The translations under genes were made by a program, and so were the position numbers. Positions 43,392-51,635 of a stretch of 64,000 bases of DNA are shown here, one piece after another. Origin of the DNA: JAGPCK01 sp041675505 (lineage in GTDB: Bacteria; Bacteroidota; Bacteroidia; UKL13-3). The stretch is taken from positions 83,871-147,870 of the forward strand of contig JBAYTR010000013.1 in the NCBI GenBank assembly GCA_041675505.1, read 5' to 3'. The stretch's first letter is position 1; every line of letters begins with the position of its first letter. The notes below the pieces were generated by a model that had not been told where the DNA came from, ran no database searches, and saw only the letters and a list, made by a program, of their open reading frames with translations.

Positions 43392-43408
43392 AGAATATTG
43401 TTGAAAGC

Positions 43409-45256
43409 TTACTTCTGTTCTTCCAGTTTCTTTAATTGAAGCGATATGGCTTCGAGTTGCTTTTTCAACTCATCAATCTGCGTTTGTTGTTCCTGAATAG
43501 CCTTAGTTAAAACAGGCACCAAACCGATGTAGTTGATGGCTTTGTATTCTATGCGGTCAAATTTTTCACCATTCATTGAAGGGCGTTTTTGTATTTGCTG
43601 CTTTACCAGTTCAGGGAACAAACGCTCCATGTCCTGTGCCATAAAACCGAATTGAAAACCTCTTGGCAAGTTAATTCCTGCTTGCTCTGATGATAAATAC
43701 TCGTAACGTTTTACATCCAGCAACATCAGTTTACTTATTGAAGAACCCATATCGGTAACATTCTTTTTCAGTTTCATGTCAGATGGGTTGGTTAAGGTAC
43801 CAGTTATGTTTACATCACCGTCAAAGTAACCGGCATAATCAACCGGACTACCATAGGCATACAGACCATAGGCAGTACCACCACTTGCATTAGTTGCTGC
43901 AGCTGCAACGCCATAGTTGTAATCCTGATTGTTGAGGGCATAACCAAAAACACCTGTGTTATCAGATGTGCCTGAACTGTCTCCGCGTCCATCTGCTCTT
44001 CCGAATACTGCCTGATTGTATGTAGCTGTTCCGGATGTTGCTCCCTGAACACCTCTGTTTAACAAAGTAGATCCGGATGATGTTCCTCTTACACCCACAT
44101 TAAATTGAGTAGAGGTGCCACTCACAACACCTTGTATACCTACGTGTGAACCATCGCCTGCACTCGTATTGTTTACACGCAGCCCTTCGTATGTGTTGGT
44201 ACTGGTAGACCCTCCGGTAATATTCATCAATGCTCCGTAATAGGTAGTACCTGAAGAAACTGTTGTTGATGAATTAAGATGAAAAGGGTGAGCAGGTGAC
44301 GAAGTACCAATACCCACACGTCCCGTATTATAATAAATATTTGAGCCTGTAGTGGTCCATTGTGATGATCCTCCGCTTACATTGGCAGGTGCCCATACTG
44401 AGCCGTTCCATTGTAATGTTTGTCCTGTAGTAGGTGTAGCTGTTGACAAGCCGAAGCCTTGCAACTGGTTAGCATTCCATATAGCCGAGGTATTTTGTGC
44501 TGAGAAAGTATTTCCTGATAAATCAAGACCTGTGCCTGCAGTATAATTACTACCTGTTGAAACAGTAGCAGGCGCCCAAACTGAGCCGTTCCACTGTAAA
44601 AACTGTCCGTTAGATGGTGTGGCTGTAGAGAGTCCGCGGCCTTGCAATTGATTGGCATTCCATAAAGCGGTGGTGGTTTGTGCGGAGAAAGTAGTGCCGT
44701 TAAGCGTTAATCCTGTTCCGGCAAAGTAACTGCCACTGCCTCCTGATAACGTTGCAGGCGACCATGCTGAGCCGTTCCAGCTTAATACCTGATTGGAAGC
44801 AGGTGATGCTGCATTCACGTCAGTCAAATCATCGAGTTTCATGTTGCTTACGCTCTCGGCTTTTTTTGCACTTAAAGCATAAGGAACACTCAACAACTGA
44901 CTGGTACCCGAAATGCTGTAACTAGTTCCGGCATTCGGATCTGTTTCTGTTTTTATAAAGTAAGGACCATTGGCCCAGTTAATCGAAGCAAAACTACCTG
45001 TTGATGGTGTACCCGAACCTATTTCAACAGTTACCAAACCATTGGAATTGGTACTTAGTGAATGCGTTTCCACATATACTGCTGAGCCGAATGCATTACC
45101 CTGAAGCACACTGATGCGCATGGATACTGATTTATTGGTAAGCAGGTTATTTCCTGCATCTCTCAAAACGGCCTGGTAACTCATCCTGTCGGGCGCTTGT
45201 GCCATAACAACAACTGTTGTCATCAGGGCCATTAAAATGGTGTATATTCTTTTCAT
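43409..45256 (-). CDS. Exported tail-fibre-like protein with S74 intramolecular chaperone domain
   Basis: A 615-aa protein: signal peptide (MKRIYTILMALMTTVVVMAQ), a beta-rich N-terminal domain (APDRMSYQAVLRDAGNNLL), three near-identical ~50-residue repeats (~165-300; WNANQLQG-GLSTATP, LQWNGSVWAPA), a glycine/threonine-rich beta-helical part, and a C-terminal Peptidase_S74 domain (~490-585; NPSDMKLKKNV with the expected Ser and Lys of the self-cleaving dyad; FQFGFMAQDMERLFPELV), ending in a coiled coil. S74 domains trimerise and release themselves from phage spikes; here the protein is a predicted cell-surface fibre. Confidence 0.85.
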   Translation of the reverse strand: MKRIYTILMALMTTVVVMAQAPDRMSYQAVLRDAGNNLLTNKSVSMRISVLQGNAFGSAVYVETHSLSTNSNGLVTVEIGSGTPSTGSFASINWANGPYFIKTETDPNAGTSYSISGTSQLLSVPYALSAKKAESVSNMKLDDLTDVNAASPASNQVLSWNGSAWSPATLSGGSGSYFAGTGLTLNGTTFSAQTTTALWNANQLQGRGLSTATPSNGQFLQWNGSVWAPATVSTGSNYTAGTGLDLSGNTFSAQNTSAIWNANQLQGFGLSTATPTTGQTLQWNGSVWAPANVSGGSSQWTTTGSNIYYNTGRVGIGTSSPAHPFHLNSSTTVSSGTTYYGALMNITGGSTSTNTYEGLRVNNTSAGDGSHVGIQGVVSGTSTQFNVGVRGTSSGSTLLNRGVQGATSGTATYNQAVFGRADGRGDSSGTSDNTGVFGYALNNQDYNYGVAAAATNASGGTAYGLYAYGSPVDYAGYFDGDVNITGTLTNPSDMKLKKNVTDMGSSISKLMLLDVKRYEYLSSEQAGINLPRGFQFGFMAQDMERLFPELVKQQIQKRPSMNGEKFDRIEYKAINYIGLVPVLTKAIQEQQTQIDELKKQLEAISLQLKKLEEQK

Positions 45257-45286
45257 ATTGTAAAGTATTATCTGATAAAGTGTTGA

Positions 45287-45763
45287 CTATTTTTTGATGA
45301 TTTTAAATGTTTTGAGTGCTGCTCCGTTGTTATTTACTTTGAGAAAATAGGTTCCGGCTGCAAACTCTTTTAATTGAATGGTGCTGGTTGCTGAAGTTAG
45401 TTTCCGCTGCACAAGTTGCTTTCCGGCAACATCGGTGAGATCAAAACTCATCAACTTTATTTCTGCACCGCTGATGGTCAGGTTAACAAAGTCGGAAGAA
45501 GGGTTAGGGAAAACACTTGCAGTTAGTTGAACAGAGGTTTCTTTTACTCCTGAAACCACCACAATTTCCAGAGGGCGCTGCAAACCTAAAGTAGCAGAAC
45601 CACCACTACCGGATGCAGGCACGAAGTCCAGCTGACCAATAGTATACGATGATGAACCACCGCTACCTGAAGCAACACCTCCGCTGCTTACCGTGTTGCT
45701 TTGCGCATAAGCACCTGCTGTACCTAAGCAAAACAGGAGTATGCTGATATATATCTTATTCAT
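45287..45763 (-). CDS. Small T9SS type A sorting-domain protein
   Basis: A 158-aa protein: signal peptide (MNKIYISILLFCLGTAGAYAQ), a Gly/Ser-rich middle, and a C-terminal T9SS type A sorting domain (~80-158; VFPNPSSDFVNLTI, GKQLVQRKL, GTYFLKV, KTFKIIKK). It would be exported by the Por secretion system and attached to the surface. It is encoded 30 bases upstream of the S74 protein, a pair that I have seen frequently in this phylum and that probably forms one surface structure. Confidence 0.85.
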   Translation of the reverse strand: MNKIYISILLFCLGTAGAYAQSNTVSSGGVASGSGGSSSYTIGQLDFVPASGSGGSATLGLQRPLEIVVVSGVKETSVQLTASVFPNPSSDFVNLTISGAEIKLMSFDLTDVAGKQLVQRKLTSATSTIQLKEFAAGTYFLKVNNNGAALKTFKIIKK

Positions 45764-45883
45764 AAGGGAGTATTTGATTCAAGATTAGGTATTTTTAACA
45801 ACATACCCATGCAAAATCAGTCGAAAAAATGATTTAACTAAAGCACATATAGCCTGTTGTACAAAACAGGAGCTGCAGTAGAA

Positions 45884-46186
45884 CTACACTTCGTAATCCA
45901 CCACTCTGCGCTCGCTTCTGGCCTCAGCGATAAACGGCATTATGGCTTTGTGCAAGGGATGGGCAGCATAAACCTCTAAAGCGTCCCTGTTTTCAAATTC
46001 ACTGTAAAGCACAACCTCAGCAGATTCAGGTGAGTGTAAAAAATCCAAACCTACTTCAATGTGCAACAAACCCGGTATTTTGCCTTTCAAGGCTTCGAGT
46101 TGTTCCTTTATTTCTTGGGCATTACGGGCTTTATCATTACCGTTTGCCTCCTCTTTCAACTTCCAAAAAACAATGTGTTTCACCAT
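45884..46186 (-). CDS. Dabb (stress-responsive A/B barrel) protein
   Basis: A 100-aa dimeric alpha/beta-barrel protein: MVKHIVFWKLKEEANG, IPGLLHIEVGLDF and HPLHKAIMPFIAEARSERRV are typical of the Dabb family. Role is generally unclear (stress-related or small-molecule binding). Located 12 bases after the DUF4384-like gene. Confidence 0.9.
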   Translation of the reverse strand: MVKHIVFWKLKEEANGNDKARNAQEIKEQLEALKGKIPGLLHIEVGLDFLHSPESAEVVLYSEFENRDALEVYAAHPLHKAIMPFIAEARSERRVVDYEV

Positions 46187-46198
46187 AAATTATAAATA

Positions 46199-47569
46199 TC
46201 ACTTCGGGGTGGATAACAAGTTCAGTTCTTTTGTATCCGATTCTTCTTTTACTTTAAATCCTCTGCTGGCAACAGGAGCACTATTCGGCACAATAACTTT
46301 TACATTATCCCTGAGCACGTAGGTGATTTGTGGTAACTGCACCGTGCTGCTCAACAACAGTATTTTTTCCTTACCGTAGGGGCTGGAACTTATTCCTTCC
46401 ATTATCATCATAGGCTTGCCTGCCTCTTTCATCTCTATTGAATAGTTATCCAGCAAAACTATCGAATCATTTTCAGAAGTAATGTACAGTACCCTCACAA
46501 AACAGGGTTTATTTACTTGGTAATAAATACGCATGGACTCTCCCTGCTGGTAACTAACATTTTCATTCCCTTTATTGGTCCACAAATCGGCTTGTAGTTT
46601 TGCGGTTAAATCCACTACTCCGTTGCCATTGTTTTGCAACACACTGGCCGGCAAATAAAACTCTGCTGATGAAACCACCGCTTGTGTTGTTGAATTTTTG
46701 AGAAAGCCGGTTACTTTAACCCGCTCTCCTTCCTGCACGTATTTTCCGCTTATTTCATAGGGTGTAAGGTCTTCCTTGGTAAACAAACCTCTTGTGCCCA
46801 TAGTTACCTGCGTAACCTGATAACCGCCTACACGGGTTAAAGAAGCGGTGAGTGTTTCACCCAGTTTTTTAGAAAAAGGAGTCATTGCTCCGCTTACTTC
46901 CTCAGTAAAATAATGGAGCTGTATATTTTTAATTTTACGGTAAAATTTGAGGTGATAGGCAAACTGATCGCACAATTGTTTTACATCCTGTATCACCTGA
47001 AACTGCATCAATTGTTTTTTGTCCTCATCATTTTGTAACTCTACTGATACATTCTTTACCGGTATTACCCTGTTGGAAATATTGTATCTGTCGGGAATTA
47101 ACTGACAGTTCACTATGGAAATAGCAGAATAATCGTCTGCAATAACATACGAAGCACTCAGGTAATAATCGGGTTTTTGGTTGTTCAGGTACTTGTTCCA
47201 GAAATCACTCTCATCTACACTATCGGGCATAATAAAAAAAGAACTCATCATGCGCTCTGCTTCTATGTTGGGCACCAGTACAAGATAGGGCAGTGATTTT
47301 TTCGAAATGGTTTGCAACAACTCATGTGTGATGTTTTTTGACAGGTGAACACCCAACGGAGTTCTTAAAGAATCGTTCTTGTCCTTTACATTCATCAGAT
47401 TAAGCACCACGACCTTACTTTGCTTGGAAATGTAAGGCGATGTTTGCAGTACAGTCATAATTTCCGTACTCATTTTTGCTGTGAGTCTGGAAGTAATATC
47501 CTGCTGCGCATCTGCTGATACAAACACCAGAAGCAGCAAAAAAAGTGTAGTGTATTTTTTCATCTTCAT
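46199..47569 (-). CDS. Exported DUF4384-like protein
   Basis: A 456-aa protein with signal peptide (MKMKKYTTLFLLLLVFVSADAQ). Residues ~30-330 hold a CsgG/curli-assembly-like architecture with ISKKSLPYLVLVPNIEAERM-type strands; the C-terminal part (~340-440) fits DUF4384 (YQQGESMRIYYQVNKPCFVR, YITSENDSIVLLDNY). It overlaps the upstream FlgT-like gene by 4 bases and closes a three-gene envelope operon. Confidence 0.6.
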   Translation of the reverse strand: MKMKKYTTLFLLLLVFVSADAQQDITSRLTAKMSTEIMTVLQTSPYISKQSKVVVLNLMNVKDKNDSLRTPLGVHLSKNITHELLQTISKKSLPYLVLVPNIEAERMMSSFFIMPDSVDESDFWNKYLNNQKPDYYLSASYVIADDYSAISIVNCQLIPDRYNISNRVIPVKNVSVELQNDEDKKQLMQFQVIQDVKQLCDQFAYHLKFYRKIKNIQLHYFTEEVSGAMTPFSKKLGETLTASLTRVGGYQVTQVTMGTRGLFTKEDLTPYEISGKYVQEGERVKVTGFLKNSTTQAVVSSAEFYLPASVLQNNGNGVVDLTAKLQADLWTNKGNENVSYQQGESMRIYYQVNKPCFVRVLYITSENDSIVLLDNYSIEMKEAGKPMMIMEGISSSPYGKEKILLLSSTVQLPQITYVLRDNVKVIVPNSAPVASRGFKVKEESDTKELNLLSTPK

Positions 47570-48699
47570 TTCTTTTTAGGTACCGGCTGTGTTAAAGGTG
47601 CGAGTGAAAGTTGTCGTCCGTAAAAAAGTTTAACATCCAGGTTCAGCTTCTTCAACTCCGGAACCTGTTCTATATAATTCATCAGTTTTTCATACATGAG
47701 CATAGGCTTTCCTTTGTATGTAAGATCTATACGAATGTACTCCTGCGAAAGCAGTTGCTCCATTTCTCCACCAAATTCTGAATCGAGCTGCAGGTGTTGC
47801 AGTAAAGGCAACAACGTCTTTGGACTTTTAATTCCGTAAAAACGCAATTGGTAAGGTGCCCCGTTTATCCAACCGGCCACACGTGTGGTAAAACTTTGTA
47901 TGAGGGAAGAAAATCCTTTTTCTAGTGCTGAGTTAATGGCTGCCTTGGCCGACTGGTTTTTATCGGGTAAGGTTTTCCAATCTCCTTCCAGTACTAAAGA
48001 AGCCAAACCTTCGCCCGTACAGTTATCGAAAGCTGTTACCTCTATAGTGGCTTTTGACGAGTGAAGTCCGTTCATTTTTTCTTCACTGCGCACGTTGATT
48101 TTTTTAATCAGCAACAAAAATTCTGCATCAGCATACATCCCCAGCTTTTCTACGTAAGCCGATGCAGCGGTATCTCCGGCTACAGATTTAGCCGTTTGCA
48201 CTTTTACATGATTCAACTTCTCTGCCTCCACATACCTCAGTTTTGATTCCAGCAGTTTTTCATTTATACGGCTGTAAGCATAAGAAAGATAAAGGTGATC
48301 CTGTACACTTAGTTTACGGTCGTCAAACAATACCATAAACCTTAATGACGATACAAATTGAGAGAGCACGGTCACATCTTGTTTAAGCGGCTCCACACTT
48401 ACATTCGCTTTTACGGTTACATCAAACTCCTCGCCTTTTTTTTCTTCTGTGGTAACGGTATAATTCTGAATGTAGCCATTCGTTCGCGTAACAATAGCAT
48501 CTTCCAGAGTAACGTAATTTTCTACTTTTGTTGATGACTGAACAAGCACTCCACAGGTTTGTGCAATGGCCTGTCGCAAGGCATCACCAATGGCTGCATT
48601 CCGGGTAATTCCTTTTCCGCGTGCCTCAACTTCAGAAAAAGTTTGAGCACTCAAATTAAAAGGCAGAAATAAAAATAACAGTACCGCTTTCCAGTTCAT
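47566..48699 (-). CDS. Exported FlgT-N-like protein
   Basis: A 377-aa protein with signal peptide (MNWKAVLLFLFLPFNLSAQ). The mature N-terminus (VEARGKGITRNAAIGDALRQ, AQTCGVLVQSSTKVENYVTL, TNGYIQNYTVTTEE) is the pattern of FlgT N-domains and related LPP20-like proteins, which form envelope rings in other bacteria. The window has no flagellar genes, so another outer-membrane assembly is implied. It lies 14 bases after the LPP20-like gene. Confidence 0.65.
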   Translation of the reverse strand: MNWKAVLLFLFLPFNLSAQTFSEVEARGKGITRNAAIGDALRQAIAQTCGVLVQSSTKVENYVTLEDAIVTRTNGYIQNYTVTTEEKKGEEFDVTVKANVSVEPLKQDVTVLSQFVSSLRFMVLFDDRKLSVQDHLYLSYAYSRINEKLLESKLRYVEAEKLNHVKVQTAKSVAGDTAASAYVEKLGMYADAEFLLLIKKINVRSEEKMNGLHSSKATIEVTAFDNCTGEGLASLVLEGDWKTLPDKNQSAKAAINSALEKGFSSLIQSFTTRVAGWINGAPYQLRFYGIKSPKTLLPLLQHLQLDSEFGGEMEQLLSQEYIRIDLTYKGKPMLMYEKLMNYIEQVPELKKLNLDVKLFYGRQLSLAPLTQPVPKKK

Positions 48700-48712
48700 A
48701 CGTTCAGGTACG

Positions 48713-49543
48713 TTAAATAAACATGAGCAGCATAGAGCCCACCTTGAGTACCGACTTACCGATGTTCAACAGTTTTTCTTTACTGAGTTTTGATTTATCC
48801 TGCACCACCAGTTCGCAATCTTTCAACTGCGCATCCAGCACTCCGTCAAAATCAGCTTTCTGTAAAGCATTCAATGTGGCATCAGAACTTTTGAGGTACA
48901 CCGGCTTTTTACCTTTTAACAGCGACTCTGCTGTTGAGGTAAGGTTATACAGCGCGTTGCCGTTCATATCTTTTACAACCGGCAGCAAAGAAGGTCTGAA
49001 CTTAGCGGAATCACACAATATACCTCTGCGTTTCATCTCTGCCTGGTAGGCTGCTGACGTAGTATCTGTCAACTGTTCGCTCACTACCTGCGCTACTGAT
49101 TGTGTATTGCCCGCAGTAACATCATAAATGGCCACCTGCAGAGTTACTTCTACTTTACCGTCTTTTGAAATAACCGGCTCTCCTATCATTCGGGCATTTT
49201 TAACCATACCCTCCAACTTGGTAGTGACTACATCACTTTCGGTCACAAAATCGCGCACGGTTGTAATACCGGTTACGCTTATGCCCAGCACCAGCTCCAT
49301 CAGGTTACGCTGCGCTACAGCCTGCGCCCCGCGAACAGCCATCAATTTTGCCTGTGCCGGATTTTTAAACCGTTTATTGTCAATAAAGGAAATTCCTTTG
49401 GCTTGCAACAACTGATTGGTCCAGTCAATGAATGCATCTTCATTGCCTTCAATTACCGGTGGCAAATCATCAGGCAGGGTTTGAGCAAAACCTGAAATGC
49501 CGAAAAAAACCAGAATCAGGTAAAGGTATACGCGTGTTTTCAT
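48713..49543 (-). CDS. LPP20-family exported protein
   Basis: A 276-aa protein with signal peptide (MKTRVYLYLILVFFGISGFAQ). The QAKLMAVRGAQAVAQRNLME block and VVTTKLEGMVKNARMIGEPV segment are typical of LPP20-like domains (outer-membrane lipoproteins of Helicobacter and FlgP-like ring proteins). Lipobox cysteine is absent here. First gene of a three-gene operon; the partners have FlgT-like and DUF4384-like domains, suggesting one envelope complex. Confidence 0.7.
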   Translation of the reverse strand: MKTRVYLYLILVFFGISGFAQTLPDDLPPVIEGNEDAFIDWTNQLLQAKGISFIDNKRFKNPAQAKLMAVRGAQAVAQRNLMELVLGISVTGITTVRDFVTESDVVTTKLEGMVKNARMIGEPVISKDGKVEVTLQVAIYDVTAGNTQSVAQVVSEQLTDTTSAAYQAEMKRRGILCDSAKFRPSLLPVVKDMNGNALYNLTSTAESLLKGKKPVYLKSSDATLNALQKADFDGVLDAQLKDCELVVQDKSKLSKEKLLNIGKSVLKVGSMLLMFI

Positions 49544-49616
49544 ACGAGGTTGATTAGGTTGTGATGGTAAAATTACATATTTGCGCTGTAAAACAAAATC
49601 TTAAGTTAAGGCATAT

Positions 49617-50552
49617 TTGGAAGCAATTAACTGCATCACTATTATCGGGCCTACCGCCTCGGGTAAAACCCGATTGGCTGTAGCCGCTGCATTTGCTCTG
49701 CACACAGAGGTTATCAGCCTCGACTCGCGTCAGGTTTACCGAGGCATGAACATTGGTACGGGAAAAGATTTGCAGGAGTATAACGTAAACGGAAAACAAT
49801 TGCCCGTGCACCTGATTGACATTGCCGAGCCCGGCACCACCTATCACCTGCACCAGTTTATTCATGACTTTAACACCGTGTTTAAACAACTTACTGAACA
49901 ACATAAGTTGCCCGTGCTTTGCGGTGGTACGGCTCTTTATCTTCATGCTTTGTTGCAGGAACATCAATTTACCTCCGTGCCCGTTAACGAAAGTTTGCGT
50001 GGGGAACTGGAGCCAAAAAGCAAAGAAGAGTTACTGCATATTTTCCGGCAACTTCCTGCTACGGCTTACACCACCTTGGCAGATACGTCAACAGCCAAAA
50101 GATTAATTCGCGCCATTGAAATATGCTCCTGGTTACTTCACCACTCTTTGCCTCAAAACAATTACCCCAATATCTCCCCGCTCTGTTTTGGTATGCAGTT
50201 GAGTGCTGAACAACGCAAAATAAATATTGCTGAACGCCTCCGCTTTCGTTTACAAAACGGCTTGATAGAAGAAACCGAAAATTTGCTGGCCTCAGGTATT
50301 GAAGCCGCTCAACTTATCCGCTACGGACTGGAGTATAAATTTGTAACCGAGTTTTTACTGGGCAAATATTCCTATACACAATTGCAGGAACTATTGACTA
50401 TAGCCATACAACAATATTCCCGCAGGCAAATGACCTGGTGGCGCAAATTGGAGCGCGAGGGTTTGCACATTCATTGGATTGATGCCAACATACCCGTAAG
50501 CGAACAATTGCAGATGCTGTTACATGAACTATCTTTGCACCCTCAACTTTAA
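49617..50552 (+). CDS. miaA: tRNA dimethylallyltransferase MiaA
   Basis: A 311-aa enzyme that adds a dimethylallyl group to A37 of tRNAs reading UNN codons. P-loop GPTASGKT (~10-17), DSRQVYRGMNIGTGKD, GGTALYLHALL and the C-terminal RQMTWWRKL are family hallmarks. Starts with TTG (49617), and no nearby ATG fits; the C-terminus is complete. It is followed by the Cys-rich small gene at 4 bases distance. Confidence 0.93.
   Translation: MEAINCITIIGPTASGKTRLAVAAAFALHTEVISLDSRQVYRGMNIGTGKDLQEYNVNGKQLPVHLIDIAEPGTTYHLHQFIHDFNTVFKQLTEQHKLPVLCGGTALYLHALLQEHQFTSVPVNESLRGELEPKSKEELLHIFRQLPATAYTTLADTSTAKRLIRAIEICSWLLHHSLPQNNYPNISPLCFGMQLSAEQRKINIAERLRFRLQNGLIEETENLLASGIEAAQLIRYGLEYKFVTEFLLGKYSYTQLQELLTIAIQQYSRRQMTWWRKLEREGLHIHWIDANIPVSEQLQMLLHELSLHPQL
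50507..50537 (+). promoter_or_regulatory. Internal promoter before the small Cys-rich gene
   Basis: ATTG (50507-50510), 19 bases, TATCTTTG (50530-50537), inside the end of miaA. It matches the Bacteroidota -33/-7 consensus and gives a 19-base leader to ATG 50557. Confidence 0.5.
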
Positions 50553-50556
50553 ATAA

Positions 50557-50733
50557 ATGACCTGCGGATATGTGTGCCCACAATGTGAAGGAACAGGCTT
50601 TACCGCCAACGGTGAACCCTGCGACTGGTGTACGCCCGTAAAAGAAACCACACCCGATAAACCTGACGAACAACCAACAGACGAAGCCTGGCTAAAAGAA
50701 ACGCATGAAGGAAAATGTTGTGCCGATGAGTGA
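50557..50733 (+). CDS. Small Cys-rich (zinc-ribbon-like) protein, 58 aa
   Basis: Too short for the usual ORF cut-offs, but well supported: ATG 50557, stop TGA 50731-50733. The protein starts MTCGYVCPQCEGTGFTANGE and continues with CDWCTP: four cysteines in CPxC...CxxC spacing plus CC near the end (GKCCADE), a likely zinc ribbon of the DnaJ CxxCxGxG type. The stop overlaps the start of the pseudouridine-synthase gene (ATGAGTGA), so the pair is translationally coupled. Function unknown; a helper of RNA modification is a guess from the neighbours. Confidence 0.7.
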   Translation: MTCGYVCPQCEGTGFTANGEPCDWCTPVKETTPDKPDEQPTDEAWLKETHEGKCCADE

Positions 50734-51295
50734 GTTTCGTTATTACCTGCTATATAAACCCATCGGCATTATCAGCCAGCATTTTAGTGATGTGAAAAAG
50801 AAAAAAACGCTGCGTGATGTACACCTGTTTGCTGAAGGAGTGCAGCCGCTTGGCCGTTTAGATGAAGACAGCGAAGGTTTATTGCTACTTACTGACGATA
50901 AAAGTTTTCACCACCTTACGCTCCACGACAAAAGCATGGAGAAAGAATACTGGGTGCAGGTGGTGGGCGTGGTAAGTGAAGAACAGCGGCTGGCTTTGGA
51001 ACAAGGGGTACACATTAGTGTGGAGGGAGTACCTTACACCACACAACCCTGCACCGTAAAAATATTGCAGGAACCCCTGCCTATTCCCCATCGAATACCG
51101 CACATGATTAAACACCAGAAAAAACCTTACACCTGGCTATCCATTGTGCTCAAAGAAGGTAAAAACAGGCAGATACGCAGAATGACCTCCGCTGTGGGGT
51201 TCCCCACGGTACGTTTGGTACGGGTACGCATCAATACTTTGTGGCTGAACGATATGCAGCCCGGAGATATCCTGCAGATTCCACGCCCGTGGTAA
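50726..51295 (+). CDS. RsuA/RluE-type pseudouridine synthase
   Basis: A 189-aa enzyme converting uridine to pseudouridine in rRNA. Catalytic Asp46 in GRLDEDSEGLLLLTDD, plus KEYWVQVVGVV and GKNRQIRRMTSAVGFPTVRL, are the RsuA/RluB/E/F signatures. It lacks the N-terminal S4 domain, as RluE does. I use ATG 50726 (MSEFRYYLLYKP); an earlier ATG at 50705 adds seven residues within the preceding gene. Probably RluE-like (23S rRNA). Confidence 0.9.
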   Translation: MSEFRYYLLYKPIGIISQHFSDVKKKKTLRDVHLFAEGVQPLGRLDEDSEGLLLLTDDKSFHHLTLHDKSMEKEYWVQVVGVVSEEQRLALEQGVHISVEGVPYTTQPCTVKILQEPLPIPHRIPHMIKHQKKPYTWLSIVLKEGKNRQIRRMTSAVGFPTVRLVRVRINTLWLNDMQPGDILQIPRPW

Positions 51296-51308
51296 ATTTG
51301 AAAAGTAC

Positions 51309-51316
51309 TATCTTTG
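51309..51316 (+). promoter_or_regulatory. -7 box (TATCTTTG) for tRNA-Arg(CCG)
   Basis: Exact TAnnTTTG match ending ten bases before the tRNA 5' end; no -33 element at the expected spacing. Confidence 0.5.
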
Positions 51317-51326
51317 CACCTCTTTT

Positions 51327-51398
51327 GGCCTCGTAGTACAACGGATAGTATAAGAGTTTCCGAAGCTCCAGATTCAGGTTCGATTCCTGACGAGGCCA
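51327..51398 (+). tRNA. tRNA-Arg (anticodon CCG)
   Basis: A 72-base cloverleaf: acceptor GGCCTCG/CGAGGCC, anticodon loop TTCCGAA (anticodon CCG), T-loop TTCGATT. The base pair at the top of the anticodon stem is an A-C mismatch. CCA is not encoded. Own promoter and terminator. Confidence 0.92.
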
Positions 51399-51404
51399 CT
51401 ACAC

Positions 51405-51432
51405 AAAAGCACACCGGATTGGGTGTGCTTTT
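51405..51432 (+). terminator. Terminator of tRNA-Arg(CCG)
   Basis: An 11-bp stem AAAAGCACACC/GGTGTGCTTTT with a 6-base loop and a following T-run (TTTTTTATTTT). Confidence 0.9.
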
Positions 51433-51458
51433 TTATTTTATGCGTAAAGGTGATCTTT

Positions 51459-51555
51459 AGTTTTAGTTTGTTTTAGCAGGATAAATATCCTGATGAGAAT
51501 ATTACTCCTTGGAAAGCTACACGGAAGAAGGGAGGGTGAATACCCTCCCTGACGG
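51459..51555. repeat. REP-like repeat, copy 1
   Basis: Starts with GTTTTAGTTTGTTTTAGCAG, contains the small palindrome AGGATAAATATCCT, and ends with the perfect hairpin GGAGGGT-GAAT-ACCCTCC (51531-51548). Copy 3 at 62436 has the same order. It fills the gap between tRNA-Arg and the 1380-aa gene. Confidence 0.75.
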
Positions 51556-51635
51556 TTGCCTTCGGATTAAACAGAAATAAATAGTTTTGAAAATCACAGC
51601 CCATGAGTTATTTTTCGGGCAGTTAATTTATTGCT

